Shown here: piece after piece, positions 16,495 to 27,379 of the stretch
Numbering within the stretch: position 1 is the first letter of the stretch
How the letters are laid out: each line of letters starts with the position of its first letter
Assembly: GCF_017115165.1 (NCBI RefSeq)
Contig: NZ_JABXKF010000058.1
Span: 1-64,000 of the forward strand
Direction of reading: 5' to 3'
Origin: Nostoc sp. LPT
GTDB lineage: Bacteria; Cyanobacteriota; Cyanobacteriia; Cyanobacteriales; Nostocaceae
DNA length: 64,000 nucleotides
Notes under the pieces: generated by a model
What the model was told of the DNA's origin: nothing
The model's database searches: none
Seen by the model: only the letters and a program-made list of their open reading frames with translations
Position numbers and translations under genes: made by a program

Positions 16495-19400
16495 ATGGTA
16501 ACGCAACACAATCTTACACCCAGCCAACCTCACTCAAATCCCAGCAACGGTTATAAGGAAACTGATAACGGGCATACCGTTGATGTACCAGCAAAACAGC
16601 AAATCACCTTCACTCTAGAAGAATTGCGAACTGAACTGGATCAAGCTGATTGGGTGGAAACAGGGCCATTGCGAGAGAGAATCCGCAAGTTAAAAGAACT
16701 GGTAAGTGTGTTGCCATATCAAGACGGAGGAGATGGATTAGAGGTAGAGCAAGTACAGGCGATCGCCAGCAAAATCCGCCAATTTTCCGATCTAGATACC
16801 TTGCTGGCCACTGTTGTCATGGAGGTACAAAGCTCACTGCAAGCCGATCGCGTGGTAGTGTATGAGTTTACGAATCCGACGCTGGGGATAGTTGCTGCGG
16901 AGGCGATGAGGGATGGCTTTACCCCAATGCTGAAGGAAAAACTGCCTGCCGTCACTTTTGGGTTAGGTTCTGCCAAGCTTTATCAACAAGAAAAATTAGC
17001 AGCGATCGCGGATACCTATACTGCTAGCTTGTCCCCTTACCAAAAGCAGCTCGTGGATCGGTTTCAGATCAGAGCTTGTTTGAGTTTGCCGATCTTAGCA
17101 AAAGATCGGGTTTGGGGTTTGTTGGTAGTACAGCAATGCACTGCTGCTCGCCAGTGGCAGAATGCTGAAATTCGGTTACTAAAATTAATCGAGCAGGAAT
17201 TAGAAGTGCAACTGCAAGTTGCCGTGATTCAAGCTACTTTGCAACAAGAAGTGGAAAAAGACCAAATCCTTGTCGGTGTAACAAATAAAATTCTCCAGTC
17301 CAAAGATTTGGATACCATCTTTCGCGTTGCCACCCAAGAAGTGCGACAGTCACTAAAATGCGATCGCGTAGCAATCTATCGTTTCAACCCAGATTGGAGT
17401 GGGGAATTTGTTGCTGAATCTGTCGGATCTGAGTGGGTTTCTCTGTTAGAAGAACAGCGAAACAACCCAGCAATTGTCAAGAACGTTAACTATTGTAGTG
17501 TTAGGAACCTTGCAGACGAAGGAGGACTAGCTGGGACAACAGGGCGATCGCACAGTGCGGATAGCTATATTCAGCACACCCAAGGCAAAACTTTCCATCG
17601 CGGACAAATCTATCGAGTCACTAATGATATCTACAGTGCTGGTTTTTCTGACTGCTATCTCAAAGTTTTAGAAACGTATCAAGCTAAAGCATACATTATT
17701 GTTGCCATCTTCCAGGGAGAACAGTTGTGGGGCTTGTTCGCAGTCTATCAAAATTCTCAGCCTCGTCAGTGGAAAGATAGTGAAGTTCGACTGATGGTGC
17801 AGGTTGCATCTGTGTCTAGTATTGCTATTCAACAGTTGCAATATCAGCAACAACTTTATAACCGCTCTGAGGAGTCAGCCAAACTTGTTGAACGAGAACG
17901 TACTGTTTTCGGCATCATTGAAAAGATTGGGCAAGCAACGGATCTACGCACCCTTTTCCGCACTGCAACCCAAGAGTTGCGGCGATTTTTAAAATGCGAT
18001 CGCGTTGTCGTTTATCAATTTTATCCAGACTGGAGTGGAGAAATTATCGCTGAATCTGTGGCTGCTGGTTGGTCGTCACTGTTGGAGATGCAAGAACAAG
18101 ACGGCATTTTAAAAACAGGTCTGATATCTTCAGAGCGTTGCCATGTTAAGGATTATGGCTCCCCTGTTAAACTTGATGCCGATACCTATCTGAAGGAAAC
18201 GCAGGGTGGAATATACACCAAAGGAACACGCTTTCGCAAAGTCAGCGATATTTATGCAGCTGGTTTTTCACCTTGCTATTTAGAAACATTAGAGAAGTTC
18301 CAAGCCAAAGCATACATCAATGTTCCCATCTTCCGCGGCGGTAATCTTTGGGGTTTGTTAGCAGCCTATCAAAATTCTGATGTCCGCAAATGGACTGAGG
18401 AAGAGGCCGGTGCTTTGTTGCAGATCGCCGAACCGTTGAGTATTGCCCTCCAGCAAGCTGAATATATCGAACAGCTACGGTTAAAAAATATAGAAATGAC
18501 ACAAGTAGCTGAAATCGAAAACGCGCTCGCACGAATGGCGGATAGAGTGCGTCATTCCCAACAGCCAGAAAATATCTACCGCACTACCTTGGTAGAATTG
18601 CGGCAGTTGTTCAAATGCGATCGCCTAGCAATATATCGCTTCAACTCTGACTGGAGTGGTGAATTTATTGCTGAATCTGTAGGAAATGATTGGGTGCCTC
18701 TGGTTGGCCCCGATATCAGAACCGTATGGGAAGACGAACACCTACAGCAAACCCAAGGCGGGCACTATAGCAACAATGAAACTTTTGTCGTCAATGACAT
18801 CTATAATGTTGGTCATGCTCAGTGCCACATCGACCTGTTGGAGCAGTTCCAGGTTAAAGCTTACACCATCGCCCCGATTTTTGCTGGAAACAAACTTTGG
18901 GGTTTGTTAGGAGCTTATCAGAATAGCGGGCCGCGTCAGTGGAATTCCGAGGAGGTGCGATTACTGACCAAATTGGGCATTCAGTTGGGGTTAAGCGTGC
19001 AGCAAGCCGAGTACATCGAACAACTGAGAACGAAAAATGCTGAGTTGGCGCAAGCAGCAGAAGAGGAACAGTTGCTGACAGGGATGGTGGAAAAAATCCG
19101 TCAAGCGCAGGATGTAGACACTATTTTTCAGAATGTGCTGCCAAGTTTACGCAAACAACTACAGTGCGATCGCCTCGCAGTATTTCGCTTTAATCCCGAC
19201 TGGGGTGTGGAGTTTATTGCCGAATCCGTAAAAGATCAATGGCTGTCTTTAGCTGGTTCCGACATGAAAACGATTTGGATGGACGATCACTTACAACAAA
19301 CTCAGGGTGGACGCTATCGCAATTATGAAACCTTTGTTGTCGATGATATCTACACTATCGGTCATGTTCAGTGCTACCTAGAAATATTAGAAAAAATTCA

Positions 19401-21741
19401 GGCTAAGGCTTACACCATCGCTCCTATCTTTATTGGAAGCAAACTCTGGGGCTTTTTAGGAGCATACCAAAATACTGGACCTCGGCAGTGGAAATCCAAG
19501 GATGTGCAACTGTTGAGAAAACTCGCTGTGCAAATGGGTATAGGCTTGCAACAGGTTGAGTATATCGAACAACTTAAAAAGAAGAATGCAGAGTTAGCAC
19601 GAACCGCAGAAGGAGAACGAGCGCTGACACGGCTGGCAGAAAAAATTCGCCAAGCTCTTGAGCTAGATACGATTTTCCGCAATGCCCTACCAGAATTGCG
19701 ATCGCATTTGGAATGCGATCGCCTAGCAGTGTATCGCTTCAATCCAGATTGGGGTGGGGAGTTTATTGCCGAATCCGTAAGTCGTGAATGGGTGGCTTTG
19801 GTTGGCCCCGATATTAAGACTGTATGGGAAGACGAACACCTACAACAAACCCAAGGTGGACGCTATCGCAACAACGAGACCTTTGTGATTAATGATATTC
19901 ACACTGCTGGTCATGCCCAGTGCCACTTGAAAATTCTCGAGCAATTCCAGATTAGAGCCTATATCATCACCCCGATTATTGCCGGAAACAAGCTCTGGGG
20001 TTTGTTAGGAGCATATCAGAATAGCGGGCCGCGGCAATGGCAAGATAATGAAGTCAACTTGGTAACGAAAATCGGCACGCAGTTTGGGGTTGCCGTCCAG
20101 CAATCGCAATACTTACAACAAACCCTAAGTAAGAATGAGGAACTGATAAAACTGGCAGAACGGGAAGTAGCAAACGCCCGATTTTCTTATCGCCTGCCAA
20201 GTCGGTTGACAGAGATGGCCCAAAGTCATGGTAATGTTCTGGAATTTGTCCAGTTTGCCAGCCACGAACTTCGCCAGCTACTCAAAGTAGATCGAGTTGG
20301 AGTTTACCGTTTTGAGCCTGATTGGTCTGGAGAATTTGTCGTTGAGTCTGTGAGTGGGGATTGGCCTAAGCTTGTGGGAACTAGCCTTGCCAAAGTTAGA
20401 GATACCTATCTCCAGTACAACCAAGGAGGGCGTTATGTCCGCAAAGAAAGTTTGCGGGTTGACAATATATATACTGTCGGTCATGACGAATGTCACATCC
20501 AATTGTTAGAAATGTGGGGAACTAAAGCCTACATGATTTCTCCGATTTTTCAAGAAAATCGGCTATGGGGGCTGATGGGAGTCTATCAAAATAGCGCACC
20601 GCGTCAGTGGGAGCAATCTGAGGAGGATGTTCTTAACCAAACTAGCGTCCAGATTGGTGTTGCCCTGAATCTTGCAGAGTACCTACAACAGATGCGTATC
20701 CAAGAGCAGCAATTAGCAGAAGCAGCAGAGCGCGAACGCACCGCCCGAGAAAAACTGCAACAAGGAGCTATCCGCGTTCTCATGGCTTTGGAACCATCCT
20801 TCCGGGGCGATCTCACGGTTCGCGCTCCCCTATCTGAAGATGAAATTGGTACAATTGCCGATGGTTACAACACTACGATCCAAAGTTTGCGCGATTTAGT
20901 CCGACAAGTGCAGATTGCTGCTGGTAGAGTGAGTGAAACTTCCAGCAATAACACTACCTCAGTAGTAAAACTATCTGACCAAGCTCAACAGCAGGCAGAA
21001 CGGCTTGAACACGCTCTGGAACAATTACAAATGATGGTAACTTCCACCCAGGTAGTCGCTGCTGATGCTCAGAAAGTAGGACAGGCGGTTCAAAGAGCTA
21101 ATAACACCGTCCAAGCTGGTGATTCCTTGATGGAAAGAACCGTAGATGGCATTTTGGAGATTCGGGAAACCGTGTCCGAAACAGCGAAGAAGATTAAACG
21201 CCTCGGTGAAGCTTCTCAGAAAATCTCGAAAGTAGTGAGTCTGATTGAAAACTTTGCCACTCAAACTAATTTGCTGGCACTCAATGCTGCGATCGAGGCT
21301 ACCCGTGCTGGAGAGTATGGCAAAGGCTTTGCGGTGGTTGCAGATGAAGTTCGTTCCTTGGCTTATCAGTCGGCTAGTGCCACCACAGAAATTGAGCGAC
21401 TCGTGGAAGAAATTCAAAATGGCACCAACGAAGTTACCCAAGCAATGGAAGTAGGGATTAGCCAAGTTGTCCAAGGCTCGAACTTGATCGATGAGACTCG
21501 TCATTCCCTGAGTGCGATCGTGGCAGCTACCAACGAAATTGGTGGACTGGTACAAGGAATTACCCAAGCAGTTTCCCATCAAAGTCAGCAATCTCAGATA
21601 TTGACAGAGGCGATGACGGATGTTTCGGCGATCGCCCGTAAGACTTCAGAAAGTGCCATCCACATTTCCGAGTCTTTTGAGGAACTGCTGATGACTTCAC
21701 AACAATTGGAAACCAGCGTTAGCCAGTTCAAAGTTGACTAA
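16495..21741 (+). CDS. Seven-GAF phototaxis receptor, cyanobacteriochrome-MCP (PixJ/PtxD-like)
   Basis: A 1748-residue soluble receptor with seven GAF domains in tandem, then a HAMP-like segment and an MCP signalling domain ([31 protein letters not shown]). GAF1 (about 75-230) lacks the bilin Cys. GAF2 to GAF7 have the canonical Cys at 387, 594, 777, 960, 1143 and 1333, within CY or CH pairs. GAF2 and GAF3 also have an extra Cys (334 and 549) in an inserted loop, as in insert-Cys cyanobacteriochromes sensing violet or blue. GAF4 to GAF6 carry W(E/M)D(E/D)HLQQTQGG, typical of red/green types, and repeat at exactly 183 residues. No membrane segment is visible. It should read several light colours and steer hormogonium motility through CheA. 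From memory it matches N. punctiforme PtxD. Confidence 0.92.
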   Translation: MVTQHNLTPSQPHSNPSNGYKETDNGHTVDVPAKQQITFTLEELRTELDQADWVETGPLRERIRKLKELVSVLPYQDGGDGLEVEQVQAIASKIRQFSDLDTLLATVVMEVQSSLQADRVVVYEFTNPTLGIVAAEAMRDGFTPMLKEKLPAVTFGLGSAKLYQQEKLAAIADTYTASLSPYQKQLVDRFQIRACLSLPILAKDRVWGLLVVQQCTAARQWQNAEIRLLKLIEQELEVQLQVAVIQATLQQEVEKDQILVGVTNKILQSKDLDTIFRVATQEVRQSLKCDRVAIYRFNPDWSGEFVAESVGSEWVSLLEEQRNNPAIVKNVNYCSVRNLADEGGLAGTTGRSHSADSYIQHTQGKTFHRGQIYRVTNDIYSAGFSDCYLKVLETYQAKAYIIVAIFQGEQLWGLFAVYQNSQPRQWKDSEVRLMVQVASVSSIAIQQLQYQQQLYNRSEESAKLVERERTVFGIIEKIGQATDLRTLFRTATQELRRFLKCDRVVVYQFYPDWSGEIIAESVAAGWSSLLEMQEQDGILKTGLISSERCHVKDYGSPVKLDADTYLKETQGGIYTKGTRFRKVSDIYAAGFSPCYLETLEKFQAKAYINVPIFRGGNLWGLLAAYQNSDVRKWTEEEAGALLQIAEPLSIALQQAEYIEQLRLKNIEMTQVAEIENALARMADRVRHSQQPENIYRTTLVELRQLFKCDRLAIYRFNSDWSGEFIAESVGNDWVPLVGPDIRTVWEDEHLQQTQGGHYSNNETFVVNDIYNVGHAQCHIDLLEQFQVKAYTIAPIFAGNKLWGLLGAYQNSGPRQWNSEEVRLLTKLGIQLGLSVQQAEYIEQLRTKNAELAQAAEEEQLLTGMVEKIRQAQDVDTIFQNVLPSLRKQLQCDRLAVFRFNPDWGVEFIAESVKDQWLSLAGSDMKTIWMDDHLQQTQGGRYRNYETFVVDDIYTIGHVQCYLEILEKIQAKAYTIAPIFIGSKLWGFLGAYQNTGPRQWKSKDVQLLRKLAVQMGIGLQQVEYIEQLKKKNAELARTAEGERALTRLAEKIRQALELDTIFRNALPELRSHLECDRLAVYRFNPDWGGEFIAESVSREWVALVGPDIKTVWEDEHLQQTQGGRYRNNETFVINDIHTAGHAQCHLKILEQFQIRAYIITPIIAGNKLWGLLGAYQNSGPRQWQDNEVNLVTKIGTQFGVAVQQSQYLQQTLSKNEELIKLAEREVANARFSYRLPSRLTEMAQSHGNVLEFVQFASHELRQLLKVDRVGVYRFEPDWSGEFVVESVSGDWPKLVGTSLAKVRDTYLQYNQGGRYVRKESLRVDNIYTVGHDECHIQLLEMWGTKAYMISPIFQENRLWGLMGVYQNSAPRQWEQSEEDVLNQTSVQIGVALNLAEYLQQMRIQEQQLAEAAERERTAREKLQQGAIRVLMALEPSFRGDLTVRAPLSEDEIGTIADGYNTTIQSLRDLVRQVQIAAGRVSETSSNNTTSVVKLSDQAQQQAERLEHALEQLQMMVTSTQVVAADAQKVGQAVQRANNTVQAGDSLMERTVDGILEIRETVSETAKKIKRLGEASQKISKVVSLIENFATQTNLLALNAAIEATRAGEYGKGFAVVADEVRSLAYQSASATTEIERLVEEIQNGTNEVTQAMEVGISQVVQGSNLIDETRHSLSAIVAATNEIGGLVQGITQAVSHQSQQSQILTEAMTDVSAIARKTSESAIHISESFEELLMTSQQLETSVSQFKVD

Positions 21742-21756
21742 TCTCCCAAAACTGTT

Positions 21757-24700
21757 ATGAACCTCGATCCCGGTAATCAAGAGCAGGTAGAGCAGGCTTT
21801 TCTTGCGGAAGCGGCAGAGTTGTTGCAAACCATTGAGCAGAATCTGATCGGTCTACTTGATGAAAAAACAATAGAAAAAGTTCATGCCTTGATGCGAAGC
21901 GCCCATACTATCAAAGGGAGTGCTGCCAGTGTTGGGCAGGAAACTATTCAGACAATTGCCCATCATGTGGAAGATGTATTCCAGGCGTTATATGCTCCAG
22001 AACTGGAAATCGATCCAGAATTGGGAGCTTTGCTTCTAGATGCTTATGAGTGCCTGCGAACTCCATTGAGTGCAACCTTGATGGGCTTATCCTGCAATGA
22101 GGCAGAAATACTCGATCGAACTGCCTCAATCTTCGCCCAACTCCAACATAAACTAGGCGACTTTTTTGGTCGTGAGGCTTTGCTTCCCAGTTCGGAAGAA
22201 CTTGGCTTTGATGTGGTAGAGTCAATCTTTTCCGGGAGTGTACTCCAGGATTTGCAACACCTGGAAACTGACATTCAAAGCCAAGATCCGCAACAAATTC
22301 AAACAACACTCAACTCCCAAGCAGAATTTTTTGCCGAACTAGCAGCATCTTATGGCTTATCTGGATTGGAAGAAATTGCCCAGGCAACCCTAAACGCACT
22401 GAATCAGCATCCAGACAAAGTATTGCAAATCGCTCAGGTGGCTTTAGAAAATTTTAAAGCGGCTCAAGCAGCAGTACTTGCAGGCGATCGCACTCAAGGG
22501 GGAGAGATATCTCCACAATTGCAAGAATGGGCAGGGCTAACTACTCCTGTCCCAGAACCGCAACAGCAGCCAGTTTCGATAGCTGCCCAACCAACACAAA
22601 CGACTACAACTGAGAATCAGCCATCCCCCCTCCTCAGTGCGAGCGAAGCGGAATCAATTTGGTCATTTTTCCCGAAGCGGACTGATAACTCCGTACCGAA
22701 AGCACCGGAGGTACTGGAACCTATTTCTCAGGATTCGGTGGTAGTCCCCTCGGCCATAGATCGGATTTTACAGTCAATCTGGATCGGAGATCCCAAGACA
22801 TGTTACCGCTACTCAGACTCAGATCGGCCAGCCTCTCCACCAGCGCCAAGCTTCCAAGGTCAGTCATCACCATCACTTCCCACTATCCGAGTAGCGATAG
22901 AACAGCTCGATCGCCTCAGCCACACGATTGGGGAATTGCTAATCAACGAAAACCAACAAAACCTGCAATCTAACCACATCCACAAAGCCGCTCGAGACAC
23001 TCTACTACAGTTTTTGTACTGTCAACAACAACTTAGTAAAGTTTCTACTTGGTCGGATCGACATCTGCTGCTTCCCGAACGCAAGCAGCGACAGATGCAT
23101 GGATCTCCAGGCTCAGTTCCAACTGCTGAGGCAAAATCCAATTTTGATGCCTTAGAAATGGATACCTATAGCGAGTTGCACATTCTCCTGCAAAATCTTA
23201 CAGAAGACATGGTGCAATTAGGAGAACGGATTGAGGCTTTTAATGGCTTAGTTCAGCAATCTCGCTTTAGTCTCGGAAAGCGCAAGCAACTGCTTTCAGG
23301 AGCGCAAGAAGATTTGCTGCAAGCCAGAATGGTTCCACTGGGAACAGTATTGAATCGATTTCCCCGGCTGCTGCAACAGATGGTAGCAACTTATCATAAG
23401 CCTGTTGAACTCAAGCTTGGCGGTACGAAGGTACTGGTGGATAAAGCCATTTCTGAGCAGCTGTACGATCCCTTGCTGCACATGATTCGCAATGCCTTCG
23501 ATCACGGCATTGAACCGGTAGAAACCCGCCGCCTGCAGGGTAAACCAGAAACCGGAACAATTACAATTCAAGCCTATCATCAAGGCAACCGCACTACTAT
23601 TGAGGTACGGGATGATGGTCGAGGCTTTAACTGGGAATCCATTCGTCAGCGAGCTATAGAAAAACGCCTGCTGACTCCCGAACAAGCCGCTGACGCTTCA
23701 CAAGACCAACTGGCAGAATTATTATTTGAACCAGGCTTTTCTACCGCCAACCAGATTGGTGAGTTATCTGGCCGTGGTATCGGCTTAGATGTCGTTCGCA
23801 CTCAATTGCAAACTTTACAAGGTTCAATTGTGGTGCGATCGATTTCAGGGCAAGGAACCACCTTCATCCTGCAATTGCCTCTGAGCTTGACAACGGCACG
23901 CTTGCTTGTTTGTCAATCTCAAGGTATTACTTATGGCTTGCTGTCTGAAGGAATTAGCCAGGTTTTATTACCGCAGCCAGAGCAGATTCAAGTCCAGCAA
24001 TCTTTACACGGACAAGGCAGCCAAAAATTCTGGCAGTGGGGAGAAGGGCAAAGTCAGCAACTAGTTCCCATCCGATCGCTTGCCAATTTGCTGGATTACA
24101 AATATCCTTTATTCACCCAAGACCAGAATTTAACCCTAAGTCCTTTTCCAGTCAAACAACGGAACACCGTCGAACCTCTGCTGCTGTTGGAAACAGAGCA
24201 TCAATACCTGTGTTTGCAAGTCGAGCAGATTTTAGTCGAGCAGGAATTAGTAATTAAATCCCTCGGCAGAGTCCTGACTTTACCTAGTTACATCCAAGGC
24301 TACAGCGTGTTGGGAAATGGGAGTCTTACCCTAATCGTTGACCCGTTGGAGTTAGTTCGGCAAACTTGGGAGACAGATATGATGCCGACTTCCCCGACAT
24401 CAAGTCTTGCACTATTGCCTGCGCCTGAGCCTGTTCTTGCTCTAAAGGGGCAGCAATCCGAGCTAACGATAACGCAACCGCAACAACAGCCGATGGAAGT
24501 CAATACAGCCGTTACTCAACCTAACCGACTGATGGTGTTAGTGGTGGAAGATTCGGTTGTACAAAGGCAAAGTTTGGTGCAGACGCTCCAGAAAGCCGAT
24601 TATCAAGTGTTGCAAGCAGGCGATGGTCGAGAGGCGATCGCGCAAATGCTGCAACACGGTGATGTTGATTTAGTGATTTGTGACATTGAAATGCCGCAGA

Positions 24701-24915
24701 TGAATGGATTTGAGTTTTTAGAACACCGTCGCCAAGACGAGCGTTTGTCCGGGATTCCTGTGGTGATGCTGACTACCCGTAGTGGACAGAAGCACCGCCA
24801 ATTAGCTTTAGCTCTAGGAGCGAAAGCTTACCTGACCAAACCCTATTCAGAACAGAACTTCCTAGCCACGATCGCCGAACTGGTTAATACCCCTAATACC
24901 AATTCTCTAAAATGA
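21757..24915 (+). CDS. Hybrid histidine kinase CheA (PixL-like)
   Basis: A 1052-residue CheA with all expected parts: HPt domain with His50 in RSAHTIKGSAASVG, a long Pro/Gln-rich linker (about 260-370), dimerisation region, HATPase with N box LLHMIRNAFDHGIE and G boxes (DDGRGF, GRGIGLDVV), a CheW-like domain (about 700-880) and a C-terminal receiver with Asp976 in VICDIEMPQMNGF. The kinase motifs are intact, so it should autophosphorylate and pass phosphate to the CheY- and PatA-type regulators. It starts 15 bases after the receptor stop. Confidence 0.95.
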   Translation: MNLDPGNQEQVEQAFLAEAAELLQTIEQNLIGLLDEKTIEKVHALMRSAHTIKGSAASVGQETIQTIAHHVEDVFQALYAPELEIDPELGALLLDAYECLRTPLSATLMGLSCNEAEILDRTASIFAQLQHKLGDFFGREALLPSSEELGFDVVESIFSGSVLQDLQHLETDIQSQDPQQIQTTLNSQAEFFAELAASYGLSGLEEIAQATLNALNQHPDKVLQIAQVALENFKAAQAAVLAGDRTQGGEISPQLQEWAGLTTPVPEPQQQPVSIAAQPTQTTTTENQPSPLLSASEAESIWSFFPKRTDNSVPKAPEVLEPISQDSVVVPSAIDRILQSIWIGDPKTCYRYSDSDRPASPPAPSFQGQSSPSLPTIRVAIEQLDRLSHTIGELLINENQQNLQSNHIHKAARDTLLQFLYCQQQLSKVSTWSDRHLLLPERKQRQMHGSPGSVPTAEAKSNFDALEMDTYSELHILLQNLTEDMVQLGERIEAFNGLVQQSRFSLGKRKQLLSGAQEDLLQARMVPLGTVLNRFPRLLQQMVATYHKPVELKLGGTKVLVDKAISEQLYDPLLHMIRNAFDHGIEPVETRRLQGKPETGTITIQAYHQGNRTTIEVRDDGRGFNWESIRQRAIEKRLLTPEQAADASQDQLAELLFEPGFSTANQIGELSGRGIGLDVVRTQLQTLQGSIVVRSISGQGTTFILQLPLSLTTARLLVCQSQGITYGLLSEGISQVLLPQPEQIQVQQSLHGQGSQKFWQWGEGQSQQLVPIRSLANLLDYKYPLFTQDQNLTLSPFPVKQRNTVEPLLLLETEHQYLCLQVEQILVEQELVIKSLGRVLTLPSYIQGYSVLGNGSLTLIVDPLELVRQTWETDMMPTSPTSSLALLPAPEPVLALKGQQSELTITQPQQQPMEVNTAVTQPNRLMVLVVEDSVVQRQSLVQTLQKADYQVLQAGDGREAIAQMLQHGDVDLVICDIEMPQMNGFEFLEHRRQDERLSGIPVVMLTTRSGQKHRQLALALGAKAYLTKPYSEQNFLATIAELVNTPNTNSLK

Positions 24916-24959
24916 GGCAACACATTCAAACCCCGAAAGCCATGCCATATCTGACTTTC

Positions 24960-25010
24960 TTAATTACGAATTACGAATTGCGAATTACGAATTACGAATT
25001 GCGAATTGGT
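24960..25010. repeat. Short tandem repeat (AATTACGAATTGCG type)
   Basis: Repeats of GAATTACGAATTACGAATTGC in near-perfect tandem sit between the CheA stop and the next CheW gene. This is a common Nostoc intergenic low-complexity repeat; it can form AT-rich hairpins because GAATTC-like units are self-complementary. Confidence 0.7.
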
Positions 25011-25014
25011 ATTT

Positions 25015-26043
25015 ATGCTTAACACTCCCTTTCCGTTTAAGCGATTATCTGGCGCTGTGAGCGAACGCGACTCACTGCGAGTCCTTGTTTTTGCGATCGC
25101 AGACTATTTATTTGCCCTGCCAGTTGGTGCAGTTCTCAAGGTGATGGCTTGTCCCCCTATTAGCAGCAGTACGGTTGAAAGTGGTATCGGGATGGTTGAT
25201 TTGGGAACGCAAACCATTACGATTGTGGACTTGCGCCAGAAGTTCATTCCGCAAGTACAAGCCCAACAGGCGCACCAAGTTCTCTCTGCGGTTGACACTT
25301 CCGGGCGCTTTTTACTTCTGACTCAAACCCGGACTGGGGAAATTTGTGGCATTCCTGTGGATAAGCCCCCTGCCTTAATTGATATTCCTTTGTCAGCAGT
25401 GCGTCCGGTGCCGTGGTCTTATCGGCAAGTAGCGGAGTTAAGCTGTGTTAGCCACATGGCTGTTTTGTCTGTAGCACCAAACGAGGAACCACTCAAAGTA
25501 CTTCTTTTAGGCATGAGCCAGATATTGGCTGATAAGTTGGGGTTGCCCGGAACAACCCCAACCTTGGCTCCTGGGCTGACATCAGGCGAACAACGGCAAA
25601 GATTTCTCCGTTTTTCCTTGGGGAATCAAGGAAGTGGATTGCTACCATTCCACTCATTAGTGGACATTATTCATCTCGCTAGCCAAGAAATTTCCCCAGC
25701 CCCGGCCTTACCAAGTTGGATTTTAGGTTTCTATAATTGGCAAGGACAGATGCTGCGGCTGGTTGACTTGGAACATTTGCTTGGTTATGCGCCACTTTTG
25801 AAGCGGCAGTCACGACCAGAAAAGCCAATGGTTCTGGTTCTCGAACTGCAAAATCAGGTAGTCGGGTTTTTGGTGGCTCATGTCTACGATGTAGAGTGGC
25901 AGGATTTACAGCAAGCACAATCGGCACCAACCGACTTTTCCCCAAACAAACTGCTAAATTTTGTTCGAGGTATTCTGCCAGGCGATCGCTGGATTTTAGA
26001 CACCAGAGCGATCGCCCAGACATTGCAATGGCAAACCCACTGA
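25015..26043 (+). CDS. Protein with two CheW domains
   Basis: Counted from the ATG at 25015, a 342-residue protein made of two CheW-like domains. The first is about residues 20-170 (FAIADYLFALPVGAVLKVM, TITIVDLRQKFIPQ) and the second about 193-340 (RFLRFSLGNQGSGLLPF, LGFYNWQGQMLRLVDLEHLL, VLELQNQVVGFLVAHVYDV). The frame extends 9 bases upstream to a TTG, but ATG fits better. It opens a second receptor-adaptor-kinase set after the complete CheA and may bridge the two sets in one array. Confidence 0.85.
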   Translation: MLNTPFPFKRLSGAVSERDSLRVLVFAIADYLFALPVGAVLKVMACPPISSSTVESGIGMVDLGTQTITIVDLRQKFIPQVQAQQAHQVLSAVDTSGRFLLLTQTRTGEICGIPVDKPPALIDIPLSAVRPVPWSYRQVAELSCVSHMAVLSVAPNEEPLKVLLLGMSQILADKLGLPGTTPTLAPGLTSGEQRQRFLRFSLGNQGSGLLPFHSLVDIIHLASQEISPAPALPSWILGFYNWQGQMLRLVDLEHLLGYAPLLKRQSRPEKPMVLVLELQNQVVGFLVAHVYDVEWQDLQQAQSAPTDFSPNKLLNFVRGILPGDRWILDTRAIAQTLQWQTH

Positions 26044-26072
26044 TTTAACTTGATGCTGCCAAGGAGTTTTCT

Positions 26073-27341
26073 GTGACAATCGCAACCTTAGACCCTAATT
26101 CTGAAACCCAGCCTGTTGAAAATGAAATCCAGATAGAAGTAATTTTGGCTAATGTGGCTGTAATCAAAGCAGTCTTTCAATCTGCTAAGGGGCCAAAGGT
26201 CGCTCAATTGCAGCAGAAAGTAAGTCAAATCGAAACTTTTATCCAAGCTTTGGCTAAGGATTCGCCCAGTGACAATGATGAAAATGTTCGAGGGGCTTTT
26301 CAGCTCCAGCGAGAACAACTTGCGGCGATCGAGCGACAAATGCAGCAAACAAAAGGTCAAACCGCACTTTTGGAGGTTACAGTCACCGCCCTGCGAGATG
26401 CTCTCAACGCCGATCGCGTCTTGATTTATCGTTTTGAGGAAGATAATCGCTCTCGAGCGATCGCTGAAGCCATACAACCGGGTTGGACATCCTTGCTCAA
26501 CCAATCCCTTCCGATAAATTTGTTTGTTACTACCGATGTTGGCGACGGACAACACTCGCTCAACAACCTAACTGAAGTATTAGAATTAACTCCACGCCAA
26601 CAGCAATTTTGGCAACGCTTTCAGGTGCAAGCTAGTCTGTGCTTGCCCTTGATTGTCAAACAACAGCCTTGGGGTTTTTTAGTTATTCATCATTGCCTTC
26701 AACCCCGACAATCGCAGGAAGCAGAGCGCAGTTTGCTGCAACAAGTAGGAATGATGTTGACAATTAACTTGCACTGGGCTGAAATAGTAACTCCACCTGC
26801 TCAACAGCTGTCATCGCCTCCCCAAAAGGCTGAATCCTGTGATCGGTCACAGTTACTAGTGCCATTTCAGCAGGTGAGCCAGGCTGTACAAGCAGGAGCC
26901 AGAATCGCCGAGCAGGAGCGCGAGCATTTAATGTCTATTCAAGATACTGTTGCTATTACTAATAAACAGCTGCAATACCTTGGTGAATTTTGCCAGCAAG
27001 CTTCTGGCTTTGTTCGCCTTGTGGAAGGCTTGAGTACCAAAATTCAGATTTTGTCTCTGAATACAACTATCGAAGCAACAAAAGCTAGCGACCAGGAACG
27101 AGGTTTGCTAGCTGCTGCCGAACAAGTGGAAATTCTCGCCCGTCAAGCCCGCGATAGCACCCTAAATATAGAGGAATGGTTCCAAGAACTCCAGGTGGGA
27201 GCAACAGACGTTGCTTCTGCTATCGAACCGTGCGATCGCCAAATCAGTGCTGGGCTGGAGTCAATCGCGCAAATCCAGGAGCAATTCAGAGCGATCGCCG
27301 ACATCGCTGCTTGTACCCTCAAATCAATATCGAAGCCATAG
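26073..27341 (+). CDS. Short GAF/MCP-like protein, degenerate signalling domain
   Basis: A 422-residue protein starting at GTG with AAGGAG 7 bases upstream. Residues about 110-235 are a GAF domain (LNADRVLIYRFEEDNRSR, FQVQASLCLPLIVKQQPWG) without the CH/CY bilin Cys, closest to GAF1 of the big receptor. The C-terminal 140 residues resemble an MCP signalling tip in worn form: LSLNTTIEATKASDQERGLL replaces the canonical LALNAAIEA-type sequence. No membrane segment is present. It may be a minor subunit of the receptor array, or a shortened duplicate of the main receptor. Confidence 0.7.
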   Translation: MTIATLDPNSETQPVENEIQIEVILANVAVIKAVFQSAKGPKVAQLQQKVSQIETFIQALAKDSPSDNDENVRGAFQLQREQLAAIERQMQQTKGQTALLEVTVTALRDALNADRVLIYRFEEDNRSRAIAEAIQPGWTSLLNQSLPINLFVTTDVGDGQHSLNNLTEVLELTPRQQQFWQRFQVQASLCLPLIVKQQPWGFLVIHHCLQPRQSQEAERSLLQQVGMMLTINLHWAEIVTPPAQQLSSPPQKAESCDRSQLLVPFQQVSQAVQAGARIAEQEREHLMSIQDTVAITNKQLQYLGEFCQQASGFVRLVEGLSTKIQILSLNTTIEATKASDQERGLLAAAEQVEILARQARDSTLNIEEWFQELQVGATDVASAIEPCDRQISAGLESIAQIQEQFRAIADIAACTLKSISKP

Positions 27342-27379
27342 AATTGTCACAAACCCCATAGAAACTGAGAGTTGTTTTC

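Noticed and set aside
21025-21591. 188-codon minus-strand frame inside the receptor gene
   Set aside because: It is antisense to the conserved MCP signalling domain and explained by codon bias of that gene.
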